Shown: positions 33,270-42,601 of the stretch, one piece after another | How positions within the stretch are numbered: position 1 is the first letter of the stretch | Layout of the letters: each line of letters begins with the position of its first letter | Translations under genes and position numbers: made by a program | From: an uncultured Prevotellaceae bacterium | GTDB lineage: Bacteria > Bacteroidota > Bacteroidia > Bacteroidales > Bacteroidaceae | Direction: 5' to 3' | Length of the DNA: 64,000 bases | Assembly: GCA_949295905.1 (NCBI GenBank) | Contig: CASFNA010000007.1 | Coordinates: forward strand, 46,135 to 110,134 | Notes under the pieces: generated by a model | The model's input: only the letters and a program-made list of their open reading frames with translations | Database searches by the model: none | What the model was told of the DNA's origin: nothing

Positions 33270-34811
33270 TTATTGCAGTTTTTTAAGCAGGCTCGTGATG
33301 CTTACCTTGTCCTCGATGATGCCGCGGAGGTCGGCTATGTTGACCCTCTCCTGCTCCATCGTGTCGCGGAAGCGCAGGGTAACGGTGTTGTTCTCGAGCG
33401 TGTCGTGGTCAACGGTTACGCAGTAAGGAGTGCCTATCGCGTCCTGACGGCGGTAACGCTTGCCAATTGAATCCTTCTCGTCATACTGGCAGTTGAAGTG
33501 GAACTTCAGGTCGTTTATTATTTCACGGGCCTTCTCTGGCAGTCCGTCTTTCTTCAACAAAGGCATCACGCAGAGCTTTACCGGGGCGAGGGCTGCAGGC
33601 AACTTGAGCACAACTCGCGTCTCGCCGTTCTCCAACTGCTCCTCGCAGTAAGAGTGGCACATGACGGAGAGGAACATGCGGTCTACTCCGATGGATGTCT
33701 CGATGTCGTAAGGAGTGTAGCTCTCGTTGGTCTGCGGGTCGAAGTATTTAATCGACTTGCCCGAGAACTTCTCGTGCTGCGACAGGTCGAAGTCGGTGCG
33801 GCTGTGGATGCCTTCCACCTCCTTGAAGCCGAACGGCATGCGGAACTCTATGTCGGTGGCGGCGTTTGCGTAGTGGGCCAGCTTCTCGTGGTCGTGGAAA
33901 CGGTAGTTTTCCGCACCGAAGCCGAGTGCCTGGTGCCACTTCATGCGCAGCTCCTTCCACTTCTGGAACCACTCTATTTCAGTGCCAGGCTTTACGAAGA
34001 ACTGCATCTCCATCTGCTCGAACTCGCGCATACGGAATATAAACTGGCGCGCAACGATTTCGTTGCGGAACGCCTTTCCTATTTGTGCGATGCCGAAGGG
34101 GATTTTCATGCGTCCCGTCTTCTGCACGTTCAGATAGTTGACGAAGATGCCCTGTGCCGTCTCGGGGCGCAGGTAAATCTTGCTTGTGGCGTCGGCGGCG
34201 GAGCCCATCTCGGTAGAGAACATCAGGTTGAACTGGCGCACATCGGTCCAGTTCTTAGTTCCGCTGATGGGGTCAACGATGCCTTCGTCAACGATGATTT
34301 GCTTCAGCTCGGCCAGGTCAGGGCCTTGCATGGCCTTGGTGTAACGCTCGTGCAGTGCGTCGCGCTTCTGCTGGTGGTCGAGCACGCGGGGATTGGTCTC
34401 GCGGAACTTGGCCTCGTCGAACGCGTCGCCGAACTTCTTGCGCGCCTTCTCCACCTCTTTCGCGATTTTCTCCTCGTACTTCGCTATCTGGTCTTCTATT
34501 AGAACGTCGGCGCGGTAACGCTTCTTCGAGTCGCGGTTGTCGATGAGCGGGTCGTTGAAAGCGTCAACGTGGCCGCTGGCCTTCCATATTGTAGGGTGCA
34601 TGAAGATGGCCGAGTCGATGCCGACGATGTTCTCGTGAAGCAGCACCATGCTCTTCCACCAGTATTCCTTGATGTTGTTTTTCAGTTCTACGCCGTTCTG
34701 TCCGTAGTCGTAAACGGCCGCAAGACCGTCGTAAATGTCGCTGCTCGGGAACACGAATCCGTACTCCTTGCAGTGGGACACTATTTTCTTAAAAACATCT
34801 TCCTGTGCCAT
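33270..34811 (-). CDS. glyQS: Glycyl-tRNA synthetase, single-chain class II
   Basis: A 513-residue homodimeric (eukaryote/archaea-like) glycyl-tRNA synthetase, the form used by Bacteroidetes. Motif 2 is in FRNEIVARQFIFRMREFEQM, motif 3 in ETSIGVDRMFLSVMCHSY. The N-terminal KIVSHCKEYGFVFPSSDIYD and the C-terminal anticodon-binding domain (VKLCVMPLLKKDGLPEKARE) are intact. It is insulated from upstream GH43 genes by terminator/promoter cassettes at 34896-35053 and drives the FKBP lipoprotein gene. Confidence 0.96.
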   Translation of the reverse strand: MAQEDVFKKIVSHCKEYGFVFPSSDIYDGLAAVYDYGQNGVELKNNIKEYWWKSMVLLHENIVGIDSAIFMHPTIWKASGHVDAFNDPLIDNRDSKKRYRADVLIEDQIAKYEEKIAKEVEKARKKFGDAFDEAKFRETNPRVLDHQQKRDALHERYTKAMQGPDLAELKQIIVDEGIVDPISGTKNWTDVRQFNLMFSTEMGSAADATSKIYLRPETAQGIFVNYLNVQKTGRMKIPFGIAQIGKAFRNEIVARQFIFRMREFEQMEMQFFVKPGTEIEWFQKWKELRMKWHQALGFGAENYRFHDHEKLAHYANAATDIEFRMPFGFKEVEGIHSRTDFDLSQHEKFSGKSIKYFDPQTNESYTPYDIETSIGVDRMFLSVMCHSYCEEQLENGETRVVLKLPAALAPVKLCVMPLLKKDGLPEKAREIINDLKFHFNCQYDEKDSIGKRYRRQDAIGTPYCVTVDHDTLENNTVTLRFRDTMEQERVNIADLRGIIEDKVSITSLLKKLQ

Positions 34812-34895
34812 TGAATAAATATGTTTACCTTAATATAAATGTACAAGCGCATCGACGCTTGTTGCAAAATGCGGCATTTCCGCATCATTTTGCGT

Positions 34896-35053
34896 GCAAA
34901 GATAGTGCAAATCGAGTGAAATGCAAAATAAAAGCGTGTTAAACAACCTTTTATTTTTATTTCCGAGATGCAGCCTATCTTATCCAGAGATAGTGCAAAT
35001 CGAGTGAAATGCAAAATAAAAGCGTGTTAAACACGCTTTTATTTTCATTTCAG
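34896..35053 (-). promoter_or_regulatory. Two tandem terminator-promoter repeat cassettes upstream of glyQS
   Basis: On the minus strand each unit has a hairpin (in the outer unit a perfect 15-bp stem, 35013-35045, ending TTTTATTTTG) directly followed by a promoter. The inner promoter is TTTG (34924-34927), 20 nt, TATCTTTG (34896-34903). The outer copy has TATCTCTG. The hairpin's T run overlaps the -33 box. The same cassette lies before parC (56412-56510). Confidence 0.8.
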
Positions 35054-35102
35054 TTACGCAGCATGTAATACGTAAGTATTAAGCAAATCGAGGCGAATGA
35101 CA

Positions 35103-35250
35103 GGCTGTTGCATGATGTATTCGCAACATATTGATATTCAACGGATTACTAAAAGGCCGTCTTTTAGATGCTAAAAGACGGCCTTTTACAACGCAATATG
35201 CGGCCTTTCGCATTGCAAAAGGCCGCATATTGCAAAACGGCAGGCAGGCT
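35103..35250. repeat. AAAGGCCGTCTTT palindrome P7
   Basis: Flank CGCAACATATTGATATTCAA, then AAAAGGCCGTCTTTTAGATG, TAAAAGACGGCCTTTTAC, CGCAATATGCGGCCTTTCGC and AAAAGGCCGCATATTGC. It follows the GH43 operon. Confidence 0.9.
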
Positions 35251-35273
35251 GCGAGCCTGCATCCGCATATTAT

Positions 35274-36632
35274 CTACTTATGGAACATCCAATAATCGAA
35301 ATACATCAGCCGTCCAGGCTTGTCGCCACGGCATACGAAATACAGGTCGTGAACGCCTGTTACATTGGCAACATCAGCCGACACAAGCGCCCAACGGTCG
35401 TCGCCGCCGGTCATGGGGACGTTGATTGTAGCCAGCAGGCGGCCTTGCCGTCCGTCCAGGCGCACCTCCATGGTTACCCCTCCGTTGTGAGTGGTGCCCA
35501 CACGGGCGGTCATCCACGACGCGCCTTCCTTGCGGAAGTCAACGCCCTTGACCTTGATATAGGCTCCGTCGCTCATCGCATTGACAAACACTCCTACCTC
35601 CTTGTTCTGCCGCGCCTTCATTCCCTCGGAGAAAGCCATCGTCTCCGCCTCGGTCTTGCGGTACGGGTCAAGTACGGCCAGACCGTCCTTTATCCCCTCG
35701 GTCATCGTCATCGGGCGGATTGTCCCGTCCCCGTTGAACGTCACCTTGTCAACACACACCGAGCGCGTGAAGCCCGAACCGCCGGGCAGAGCGCCGTTGT
35801 GGTAAAACAGGTAAGTGCCGCCCTTGTAGTCAACCATGCCGGGATGGTTGGTGAAGCTGCGCCCCTCGGTGGGCATCAGCGTGCCGGCGTAACGCCAAGG
35901 CCCCGCCGCGCTCTTGCTCATGGAGTAGCCAAGATGCTCGGGAATGGGGCCTCCCGCCCACAGCAGATAGTACCAGTCGTTATGCTTGTAGAGCCAAGGG
36001 CCTTCCTCGTAGAGCGTCGGCCGTTCGGCCACATTGCCCTCGCGGCGGCCAAAAGCCTCGACAGTCATGGGCACTTTCACTATCTCGCCTGAATAAGAAA
36101 TCATGTCTTCGTTCAGCTTGACGTAGTAACAGAAGGGGTTGCCCCAGTACAGATAGGCCTGCCCGTCGCCGTCAATCATCACCGTAGGGTCGATGTCGCC
36201 CTTGCCGCTCGACACCAACGGCTTGCCCAGAGGGTCGTAGAACGGGCCGTAAGGCGAGTCGGCCACGGCTACGCCTATGGCTCCGCCGCCGCTCTTCAGC
36301 GTCACGGGGACGTAAGCATAGAACTTACCGCCGCGCTCTACGCACTGCATCGCCCACGCGTCTCCCCTCGCCCAGCTGAACGTTTTGTAGGAAAGCACCG
36401 CCCCGTGGTCGGTCCAGTTTACCATATCTTCGGTAGAATACAGCTTCCAGTCGTTCATCGTAAACCACGTTGACAGGTCCTCGTCGTGGCTCGTGTACAG
36501 GTACAGGCGGTCGCCATGCACCATCGGCGCGGGGTCGGCGGTGTACATTGTCTGCACTATCGGGTTCTGTGCCGCCGCCTGCATCGAGGCCGCAAGCAAC
36601 GGTAACAACATCAAACTACGCAACATAAGCAT
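35274..36632 (-). CDS. Glycoside hydrolase family 43 protein with C-terminal CBM6-like domain (downstream gene)
   Basis: A 452-residue secreted enzyme of the beta-xylosidase / alpha-L-arabinofuranosidase type. Signal peptide ([16 protein letters not shown]), then a five-bladed propeller with the catalytic base Asp in [19 protein letters not shown], the pKa-modulating Asp in [20 protein letters not shown] and the acid Glu in [19 protein letters not shown] carbohydrate-binding domain covers residues ~325-450. It begins 6 nt after the stop of its paralogue and is clearly related to it. A role in arabinoxylan breakdown is inferred from the family. Confidence 0.9.
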   Translation of the reverse strand: MLMLRSLMLLPLLAASMQAAAQNPIVQTMYTADPAPMVHGDRLYLYTSHDEDLSTWFTMNDWKLYSTEDMVNWTDHGAVLSYKTFSWARGDAWAMQCVERGGKFYAYVPVTLKSGGGAIGVAVADSPYGPFYDPLGKPLVSSGKGDIDPTVMIDGDGQAYLYWGNPFCYYVKLNEDMISYSGEIVKVPMTVEAFGRREGNVAERPTLYEEGPWLYKHNDWYYLLWAGGPIPEHLGYSMSKSAAGPWRYAGTLMPTEGRSFTNHPGMVDYKGGTYLFYHNGALPGGSGFTRSVCVDKVTFNGDGTIRPMTMTEGIKDGLAVLDPYRKTEAETMAFSEGMKARQNKEVGVFVNAMSDGAYIKVKGVDFRKEGASWMTARVGTTHNGGVTMEVRLDGRQGRLLATINVPMTGGDDRWALVSADVANVTGVHDLYFVCRGDKPGRLMYFDYWMFHK

Positions 36633-36638
36633 TCGTCC

Positions 36639-37961
36639 TTATTCGGTGAATTTCCAATAATCCCAGTTCATCAGGTCTTTACGGCCATTGCCCTTGAAGC
36701 GGAACACAAGGTCGTGCACGCCTTCCGCGCCCTCTATGGGGCATGAGAAGGTCTTATAAACGTCGCTGCCGCCGGTGGGCTTTACGTCCAACATGCCTAC
36801 AAGACGACCGCCGGAGCTGCCGAGGCGCACCTCGATTACGCAACCGCCGTCAGCCGACGCCACTGAGGCTTCAAACCTCTTGGCACCCTTGCCGAAGTCA
36901 ACGCCACGCACAACGAGCGTGTCGGCATCGTCGATGGCGGTCACATAGATAGCGCCGTCGCTTCTCCTGGCCGTCTTCAGGCCGTAGCCCCACGCCATAG
37001 TCTCGGCCTCTACGCGGCGGTAAGGGCACAGCGGCTCTATCTGCACCAGGCGGGTGTCCTTCCAGTAAGGCACTTCGCGGATTGTCCCGTCGGCATTATA
37101 GTGCATCTCGGCCACCGACACGGAGCGCCGCTCGTGGTGCTCGGGCGTCTCAAGGCGCAGTATGTCGTAGTTGAGTCCGAACACATAGCTCTTTCCCTTG
37201 TAGTCAATGATGCCGGGATGGTTGCCGCGCGAGCGTTCGGTAGGTTTCATTATGTGCCCCTTAACCTGCCAAGGGCCGGTAGGACTGTCGCTCATCGCGT
37301 AGCCAATTCCCTCGGGACAACAGGTCGAGGCGAAAGCAAGATAGTAGCGTCCGCCGCGCTTATAGAACCACGGACCTTCCTGATAATGCTTCAGCTTGCC
37401 CACTTTCACGATGTCGCCGGAGGTGGAAATCATGTCCTCGTTCAGCTTTACATAGTACAAGTTGGGGTTGCCCCAATACATGTAGGCCTGCCCGTCGTCG
37501 TCGATGAACACCGAGGGGTCTATGTCTTCCCAGTGTTCCTGCTGCCATACGAGCGGCTTTCCCAGCGGGTCTTTGAACGGGCCGTAAGGCGAATCGGCCA
37601 CGAGCACACCGATGCCGTTGCCGTGCAGCGGGCAGTACATGTAGAACTTGCCGTTACGCTCTACCACATGCTCGGCCCAAGCACCGTTGTCACGCTTACG
37701 CCAAGCAAAGTCTTTGAGCGACGCCACTACGCCGTGGTCAGTCCAGTTAACCATGTCGGTAGACGTGTACAGCAGCCAGTCGTACATCTTGAAGCCGTCG
37801 GCGTCGTCCTCGTCGTGCGTTGTGTAAAGATAAATGGTGTCGTTGTAAACCATCGGAGCGGGGTCAGCCGTGTACTTGGTCTGCACCACCGGCATCTGCG
37901 CCATAGCCTGCACAGCAAGCAGACATAGTGCGGAGAAAGGCAAAAGTTTCCTGCAATTCAT
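36639..37961 (-). CDS. Glycoside hydrolase family 43 protein with C-terminal CBM6-like domain (upstream gene)
   Basis: A 440-residue secreted GH43 enzyme. Signal peptide (LLPFSALCLLAVQAMAQ), catalytic Asp in [20 protein letters not shown], second Asp in EDIDPSVFIDDDGQAYMYWG, acid Glu in QEGPWFYKRGGRYYLAF. A CBM6-like domain covers residues ~310-440. I chose the ATG at 37961 (MNCRKLLPFS); 13 further codons upstream are in frame but overlap the promoter region. First gene of the tandem pair; a perfect promoter is at 37998-38028. No SusC/SusD pair adjoins, so this is not a full polysaccharide-utilisation locus. Confidence 0.9.
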   Translation of the reverse strand: MNCRKLLPFSALCLLAVQAMAQMPVVQTKYTADPAPMVYNDTIYLYTTHDEDDADGFKMYDWLLYTSTDMVNWTDHGVVASLKDFAWRKRDNGAWAEHVVERNGKFYMYCPLHGNGIGVLVADSPYGPFKDPLGKPLVWQQEHWEDIDPSVFIDDDGQAYMYWGNPNLYYVKLNEDMISTSGDIVKVGKLKHYQEGPWFYKRGGRYYLAFASTCCPEGIGYAMSDSPTGPWQVKGHIMKPTERSRGNHPGIIDYKGKSYVFGLNYDILRLETPEHHERRSVSVAEMHYNADGTIREVPYWKDTRLVQIEPLCPYRRVEAETMAWGYGLKTARRSDGAIYVTAIDDADTLVVRGVDFGKGAKRFEASVASADGGCVIEVRLGSSGGRLVGMLDVKPTGGSDVYKTFSCPIEGAEGVHDLVFRFKGNGRKDLMNWDYWKFTE

Positions 37962-37997
37962 AATATCATTAGGTTTAAAGTATTTGATTATCGGGTA

Positions 37998-38028
37998 CAA
38001 AGGTAGTAAAAATTACACTAAATGCAAA
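37998..38028 (-). promoter_or_regulatory. Promoter of the GH43 pair
   Basis: On the minus strand TTTG, 19 nt, TACCTTTG: perfect spacing, about 37 nt before the ATG at 37961. Confidence 0.75.
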
Positions 38029-38069
38029 ATGAAACAATGTAAATTGCACGCAGGCATCATTTCTGTTGT

Positions 38070-38205
38070 AATTCAAAAGGTGGCCTTTCGCCCTGCAAAA
38101 GACCGTCTTTCAGACGCTAAAAGGCCGCCTTTTACAAGCTAAAAGGCGGCCTTTTGAAACACGTTCCGTATGTCACTGATTATCAACACGATACAAACGG
38201 GACTG
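38070..38205. repeat. AAAGGCCGTCTTT palindrome P8
   Basis: AAAAGGTGGCCTTTCGCCC, AAAAGACCGTCTTTCAGACG, TAAAAGGCCGCCTTTTACAAG and TAAAAGGCGGCCTTTTG, then the flank TATGTCACTGATTATCAACA. It ends about 10 nt from the stop of the TonB-receptor gene. Confidence 0.9.
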
Positions 38206-38215
38206 ATAGCGGTGC

Positions 38216-40345
38216 TTACTTCATGAACCGCGAGGTGTCAACTTCCTTATGCTTCTTCTCCTTGTATCCGCCGAAAGCGTAGCTGAAGGTCACACCGACG
38301 TGGCGGAAGCTCGACATCTTCATCGTGAAATCCTGCCCCTTGAAGCGTATGTAGGGGTCAATGTGCGACGTTTCAAACATGTCGTAACAGTACACTTTCA
38401 GCGTTGCGCGCCTGTCTTTGAGGAATTTCAGCTGCACAGCCGCGTCCACACGGCCAGCCGCAGGCAAGTCGTAGTTGCCCTGTATGGCCTTGGTCTGCAC
38501 CTGACCGTTGAGCGAGAGCATTATTTCAGGACTGCGTGAGATATGGAAATCGTTTCTAAGCGAGAATACGCCGAGCAGCTTCGAGCGGTCGAAGGGTATG
38601 TCGTAGAAGTCGGAGTCCTTATGCCTCATCCACACCCCAGTTGCCGTAAGGTTGCCGCTGTACCATCCGCCAAGCTTCAGCGGCACGGCAGCCATCAGCC
38701 CGGCCTGCTGATGGAAATCCAAGTTCACCCAGCGGAACGTCTCCGTAAGCTCGTCGCCGCGCTGGTAAAGGGTCTGCATGAAGTGGTCGTCAGTGTACGA
38801 AAACCATCCGGTGACGACGTACTTGTTCTTCAACACGTATGTAAGGCTGGCCTGATACTCGTGCGACGGCTTCAATGCCGGGTTGCCAACGATTTCGTCA
38901 TATCCGCCGTTGCTGTACGTTATGAAGTCCTGCACGGCCCAATACTCCGGGTAAGCGGTGGTGCTGCTCACGCCAAGTTGCAGCACATGGCCTTCCGCAG
39001 GCAGGTAAGTAAGGTTCAGAGTGGGCAGAAAGTTCCACTCGTTCCACGCCGTGCTGTTGTAATACTCGGCTGCAAGCGAGGCGTCGATGATTACCTTGTT
39101 GCCGAAATTCTTGTTGAAACCGGCATACAGGTTGGCCGTATTCTCTCGCTTCTTAGCAGACGAGTTACGAGCAGACAAGTCAACAAGCAAGTTTGCATCA
39201 GGCATATTTCCTTGTCTGCTCGTCCCTTGTCCACTTGTCTGCTGATTATAATCCTGACGGCTGTTGTCGGTGCTACGGACGTAGGATGCGCCGTAGTTAA
39301 GCCCCCAGCCGCCATTAAGCGTGTGCTCCTGCTTGGCATACACGCACCAGATGTCAAGCCGTTGGCAGTTATTGACGACGTAATTCAGCTCGCGGTCAGT
39401 CAGCACACTGCTTAGCGTTTGCGTCTGCGGACTGTTGTAATAGGTGTATTCCGCACCGACGTTAAAGCCGAACGGCAGTTTGTAATCCAGCGAAACGTCG
39501 TGCAGCCACGGCTTCGAGTCAAGGTCGTTCTTGCCTGTTATCATGCCGCTTATGCGCTGGCGGCTGTCCGTATTTGCATGACTGCCGTAGTAACTTAGGC
39601 TCAAACGGTGCTTGTCGGAGAAGTCGTAACCGGCCGAAAAGCGCAGCTTGTGGCTGTGCCCGGTGGCGAGCGTGCGCTCAAATGACCGTATGTCGTGCTG
39701 CGTTCCGTCGTCAAGTGCATGATGGGTAGTGACTTCGCGCGCGTTGAAATTGTCTCCGTGGTCGTGTGAATACATAAGGTCTGCGCTTAGTTTCTTGCCC
39801 GAATACACTACGCTTGCACGCTCTTGGAAGGCTGCGTGGTGGCTTTGGTCGTAAGAACCGAACACCTCTCCCGTGAGCATCTGCCGCCCGGAGGTCTCAT
39901 GTTTGAAGTTGATGTTGATGCAAGCACCCTTTACTTGGTATTTCGCCGGCGCGTTATACATCACCTCAACGTCGCCCACACGCTCCTTGGGTACGCTCTT
40001 TAGCAACTCCGTCAGCTGCTCTTGGCTGATGTTTGTGACCTGTCCGTCCATTATGACGGTCACCTCCCGGCCGCCAAGAGTCAGGCTTCCGCCGGTCTCT
40101 ACCACACCGGGCAGGGCCTTGAGGGCATCGTATGCGTTATCCGTTGCCGCGTTTCCGGGAAGCCGGTTGACGTCGTACACCAACGCCGCGCCCCTCACTT
40201 TCACCACGGGACGCTCTCCGCTGACCATCACTTCGGGCAACGTGCGCACCAAGCTGTCAAGTCTTAGCGAGTCGTCGGCCGCAGTCTGCGCCGCCACCGG
40301 CAAGCAGACGGCTGACAAGAGGAATAAAAAGAGTTTCTGCTTCAT
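38216..40345 (-). CDS. TonB-dependent receptor-like outer-membrane beta-barrel protein
   Basis: A 709-residue outer-membrane protein: signal peptide (LFLFLLSAVCLPVAAQ), plug-like domain (residues ~35-135: NAYDALKALPGVVETGG, REVTVIMDGQVTN) and a C-terminal barrel of the OMP_b-brl_3 type. No carboxypeptidase-like N-terminal domain is seen. Residues near 365-400 (QQTSGQGTSRQGN, then DANLLVDLSARNSSAKK) are encoded by word-type repeat W11 inserted in frame, probably in a surface loop. Substrate unknown. The GH43 pair lies just downstream but has its own promoter. Confidence 0.87.
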   Translation of the reverse strand: MKQKLFLFLLSAVCLPVAAQTAADDSLRLDSLVRTLPEVMVSGERPVVKVRGAALVYDVNRLPGNAATDNAYDALKALPGVVETGGSLTLGGREVTVIMDGQVTNISQEQLTELLKSVPKERVGDVEVMYNAPAKYQVKGACININFKHETSGRQMLTGEVFGSYDQSHHAAFQERASVVYSGKKLSADLMYSHDHGDNFNAREVTTHHALDDGTQHDIRSFERTLATGHSHKLRFSAGYDFSDKHRLSLSYYGSHANTDSRQRISGMITGKNDLDSKPWLHDVSLDYKLPFGFNVGAEYTYYNSPQTQTLSSVLTDRELNYVVNNCQRLDIWCVYAKQEHTLNGGWGLNYGASYVRSTDNSRQDYNQQTSGQGTSRQGNMPDANLLVDLSARNSSAKKRENTANLYAGFNKNFGNKVIIDASLAAEYYNSTAWNEWNFLPTLNLTYLPAEGHVLQLGVSSTTAYPEYWAVQDFITYSNGGYDEIVGNPALKPSHEYQASLTYVLKNKYVVTGWFSYTDDHFMQTLYQRGDELTETFRWVNLDFHQQAGLMAAVPLKLGGWYSGNLTATGVWMRHKDSDFYDIPFDRSKLLGVFSLRNDFHISRSPEIMLSLNGQVQTKAIQGNYDLPAAGRVDAAVQLKFLKDRRATLKVYCYDMFETSHIDPYIRFKGQDFTMKMSSFRHVGVTFSYAFGGYKEKKHKEVDTSRFMK
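39156..39244. repeat. Word-type inverted repeat W11 inside the TonB-receptor gene
   Basis: Left arm AGCAGACGAGTTACGAGCAG then ACAAGTCAACAAGC. Right arm CTTGTCTGCTCGTCCCTTGT then CCACTTGTCTGCTGA. Same words as W3, W14 and W16. It keeps the reading frame of the receptor gene. Confidence 0.85.
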
Positions 40346-40470
40346 CGTCGTATGGATTTTTGTTTACGCCGACAAAGGTATCAAAACACGGCAAAACGCC
40401 GCGCATAAAAGCGTCCGCCATTTTCTACAATATTCTACAACGCCCTGTTTACGGGCATTCCAGCCATCCC

Positions 40471-40585
40471 TTGTAGGGACATAATTCATTATGTCCGCAC
40501 GTTCTGAAAGAACGTATTTCATAGGCTACGCTTGGTAAATACGCCCCGACGTGGCGTTCGGACATAATGAATTATGTCCTTACAA
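40471..40585. repeat. Nested inverted repeat with GGACATAATTCATTATGTCC arms
   Basis: Arm 40471-40497 contains the perfect palindrome GGACATAATTCATTATGTCC. Arm 40559-40585 is its reverse complement with one mismatch over 27 nt. The centre carries a further hairpin (ACGTTCTGAAAGAACGT). It lies between the regulator's 3' end and the receptor's promoter region. Confidence 0.85.
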
Positions 40586-40615
40586 GAGGTGTGTCTTTGG
40601 GTGTAAACTTGCCTA

Positions 40616-42355
40616 TCATTTCATTATTCCCATGATGAAGTCGTCAAACTCCTGCGGTTTGCCGTCATGTCCGAGCACCTTTTGCAACAGGCGGCGGCGT
40701 ATTGCGGACACGCTCTTTTGTGAAATGCCGGTAAGGTTGCTGATTTCCAACGGCTTAAAGTGCAGACGGAGAAGTATGCAAAGGTCGTATTCATCGGGGC
40801 GCAGTACATGCCCGTTGTTAAGCGTAGAATAAAAACCGGGCACCTCGGAGTTTATCATCGAGCGCAACGCCTGCCAGTCCCCGGCGGATGGTTGGCTGAG
40901 CGGATTGCCTGCCACCTGCCTGAAACGCCGGGCTATGTCAGAGTTTGCAAGACGCTCTTCCACGGTCGCCTCGTCGATGTGACGCCGCAAAGTCTCCATG
41001 CTTTGCAGGCGTTCAATGGCCTCACGCTTCTCCTTCACGAGGGTGTCACGCTCCTCCTCGGTCAGCGTGAGCAGCTGTTGCAGTTCGGTCTGGGTACGTG
41101 TCAGCGTATCGATGTCTTGCCTATGCCGCAATTCGCGGTTGCGCATATCGGAGCGCCTTTTCCTTATTATATATGTAAAGACCGACAAGACGGAAAGCAG
41201 AATGAGAGCCAAGGCAAGTACGGTGGTCTTCATGCGCTCGGCCTCGAGAGCCTTGTCGGCCACCTGGCGGCCAAGATTAGTGCGCTCATACTGCGCCTGC
41301 ACCACCGAGCATGTGTTCTTCATAAGCTCCTTTGTAAGGCTGTCAGAGCGCTCACTGCTGATGCCTGCGTATTTCAGAGCGGAGTCCTTGGCACCCATTT
41401 TCTCGTACATCTGCCACGCAGCGTAAGCCTCTGCCTCGCGTATGTTGAGCGACGGATTGTCTATTTGCCGTATCTTGCCAAGCCAATAGGCCGCAGAGTC
41501 GAGCCGGTTGGCGCAAACATTGTAAATGGCCTTGACGTAATAAATGCCCTGATAGGCGGGTTCGGCGTCGCCGTCGGCATTGATTACGCGCGAGTCGCGG
41601 TCGAACACGGCCATGCAGCGCGCCGCACCAGCCATGTCGCCACGGTTAAGATAGATTTCGATGAGCTTCGCCTGCGATATGGCCGACGCCTCTATGTAGC
41701 CGCTCTCGCGGAAAAGGCGCGACGAACGGAGGGTTATTGCAACGGCAGAGTCAAGCTGCCCCATGAAAATGTAGGCGTTTGATATGTGGTCGAGACCGCT
41801 CAACGCCGTGAGCGTATCGCCCGCTTTCATGGAATAATGGTAGCAAAGGCGCGAGGCGCGGATGACGTTCCGCGGCATGTATTCGTCGAGATATACCTGC
41901 GAAAGGTGTGCGTACACCTGGCCGAGCACAGCGTACATGCAGTCGTCCGACGTTGTGTCGGCACTGGCTGCCGCCGCCTCGAGGTTGAGCATGGCCTCTG
42001 TGTTGTCGCCCATGCTGCTGTTCACGCACCCAAGCAGCAGTTTGGAAAGCATCCGGTGGTTGTCGTCGCCGTGCCGGTCGTAATAATCGGCCACGGCACG
42101 GATTACGCTGTCCGACGTGAAACGCGCCCCGGAGCCGAGCATATACCTGGTTTTCATCATATCGTAATACACCCTCACGCGCTCGGGAGCCGACTTGATG
42201 CGCGGCCTCAACGCCTCAAGCAGGCGCAGGGCGCTGTCTGGATGTGTACGGGAAACGCTGTCGATGGGGTAAAACATGGGCTCGTACTTGGCATACCTGT
42301 CGCACGAAACCATGACGAGCAGCAACGCAAAGGCAAACAGCAATAGTCGTTTCAT
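40616..42355 (-). CDS. Membrane-anchored TPR protein with C-terminal HTH (Bacteroidetes-type regulator)
   Basis: A 579-residue protein. N-terminal lipoprotein-type signal (LLLFAFALLLVMVSCDR), a long TPR-like helical region (residues ~40-370), one TM helix (TTVLALALILLSVLSVFTYI, ~residue 400), a coiled coil (LTRTQTELQQLLTLTEEERD) and a C-terminal HTH-like domain (LCILLRLHFKPLEISNLTGI then SQKSVSAIRRRL). This plan is common in Bacteroidetes: periplasmic TPR sensor plus cytosolic LuxR-like DNA-binding end. I chose the ATG at 42355 because the signal peptide starts there. Target genes are unknown; neighbouring receptor or GH43 genes are possible. Confidence 0.8.
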   Translation of the reverse strand: MKRLLLFAFALLLVMVSCDRYAKYEPMFYPIDSVSRTHPDSALRLLEALRPRIKSAPERVRVYYDMMKTRYMLGSGARFTSDSVIRAVADYYDRHGDDNHRMLSKLLLGCVNSSMGDNTEAMLNLEAAAASADTTSDDCMYAVLGQVYAHLSQVYLDEYMPRNVIRASRLCYHYSMKAGDTLTALSGLDHISNAYIFMGQLDSAVAITLRSSRLFRESGYIEASAISQAKLIEIYLNRGDMAGAARCMAVFDRDSRVINADGDAEPAYQGIYYVKAIYNVCANRLDSAAYWLGKIRQIDNPSLNIREAEAYAAWQMYEKMGAKDSALKYAGISSERSDSLTKELMKNTCSVVQAQYERTNLGRQVADKALEAERMKTTVLALALILLSVLSVFTYIIRKRRSDMRNRELRHRQDIDTLTRTQTELQQLLTLTEEERDTLVKEKREAIERLQSMETLRRHIDEATVEERLANSDIARRFRQVAGNPLSQPSAGDWQALRSMINSEVPGFYSTLNNGHVLRPDEYDLCILLRLHFKPLEISNLTGISQKSVSAIRRRLLQKVLGHDGKPQEFDDFIMGIMK

Positions 42356-42447
42356 AATGCAAAAGTACGCATTTTGCACAACATATGGCAAGCATGCGCA
42401 GGCTAATTTGCAGCCGTCGGCCACGGCGCATAAAACCAACCGTTTCC

Positions 42448-42578
42448 CCAAAGACGGCCTTTCGCCCTGCAAAAGACCGTCTTTCAGGCGCTAAAAGGCC
42501 GTCTTTCGCAAGCTAAAAGACGGTCTTTTGGGACGACGAATGTAACATATTGATTATCAGCGAATTGCAAACAACTTG
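42448..42578. repeat. AAAGGCCGTCTTT palindrome P9
   Basis: AAAGACGGCCTTTCGCCC, AAAAGACCGTCTTTCAGGCG, TAAAAGGCCGTCTTTCGC and TAAAAGACGGTCTTTTG, then the flank TGTAACATATTGATTATCAG and CGAATTGCAAAC. The flank here is the clearest copy of the family. Confidence 0.9.
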
Positions 42579-42601
42579 AAGAACAACGGCTAACTGCAAA
42601 A

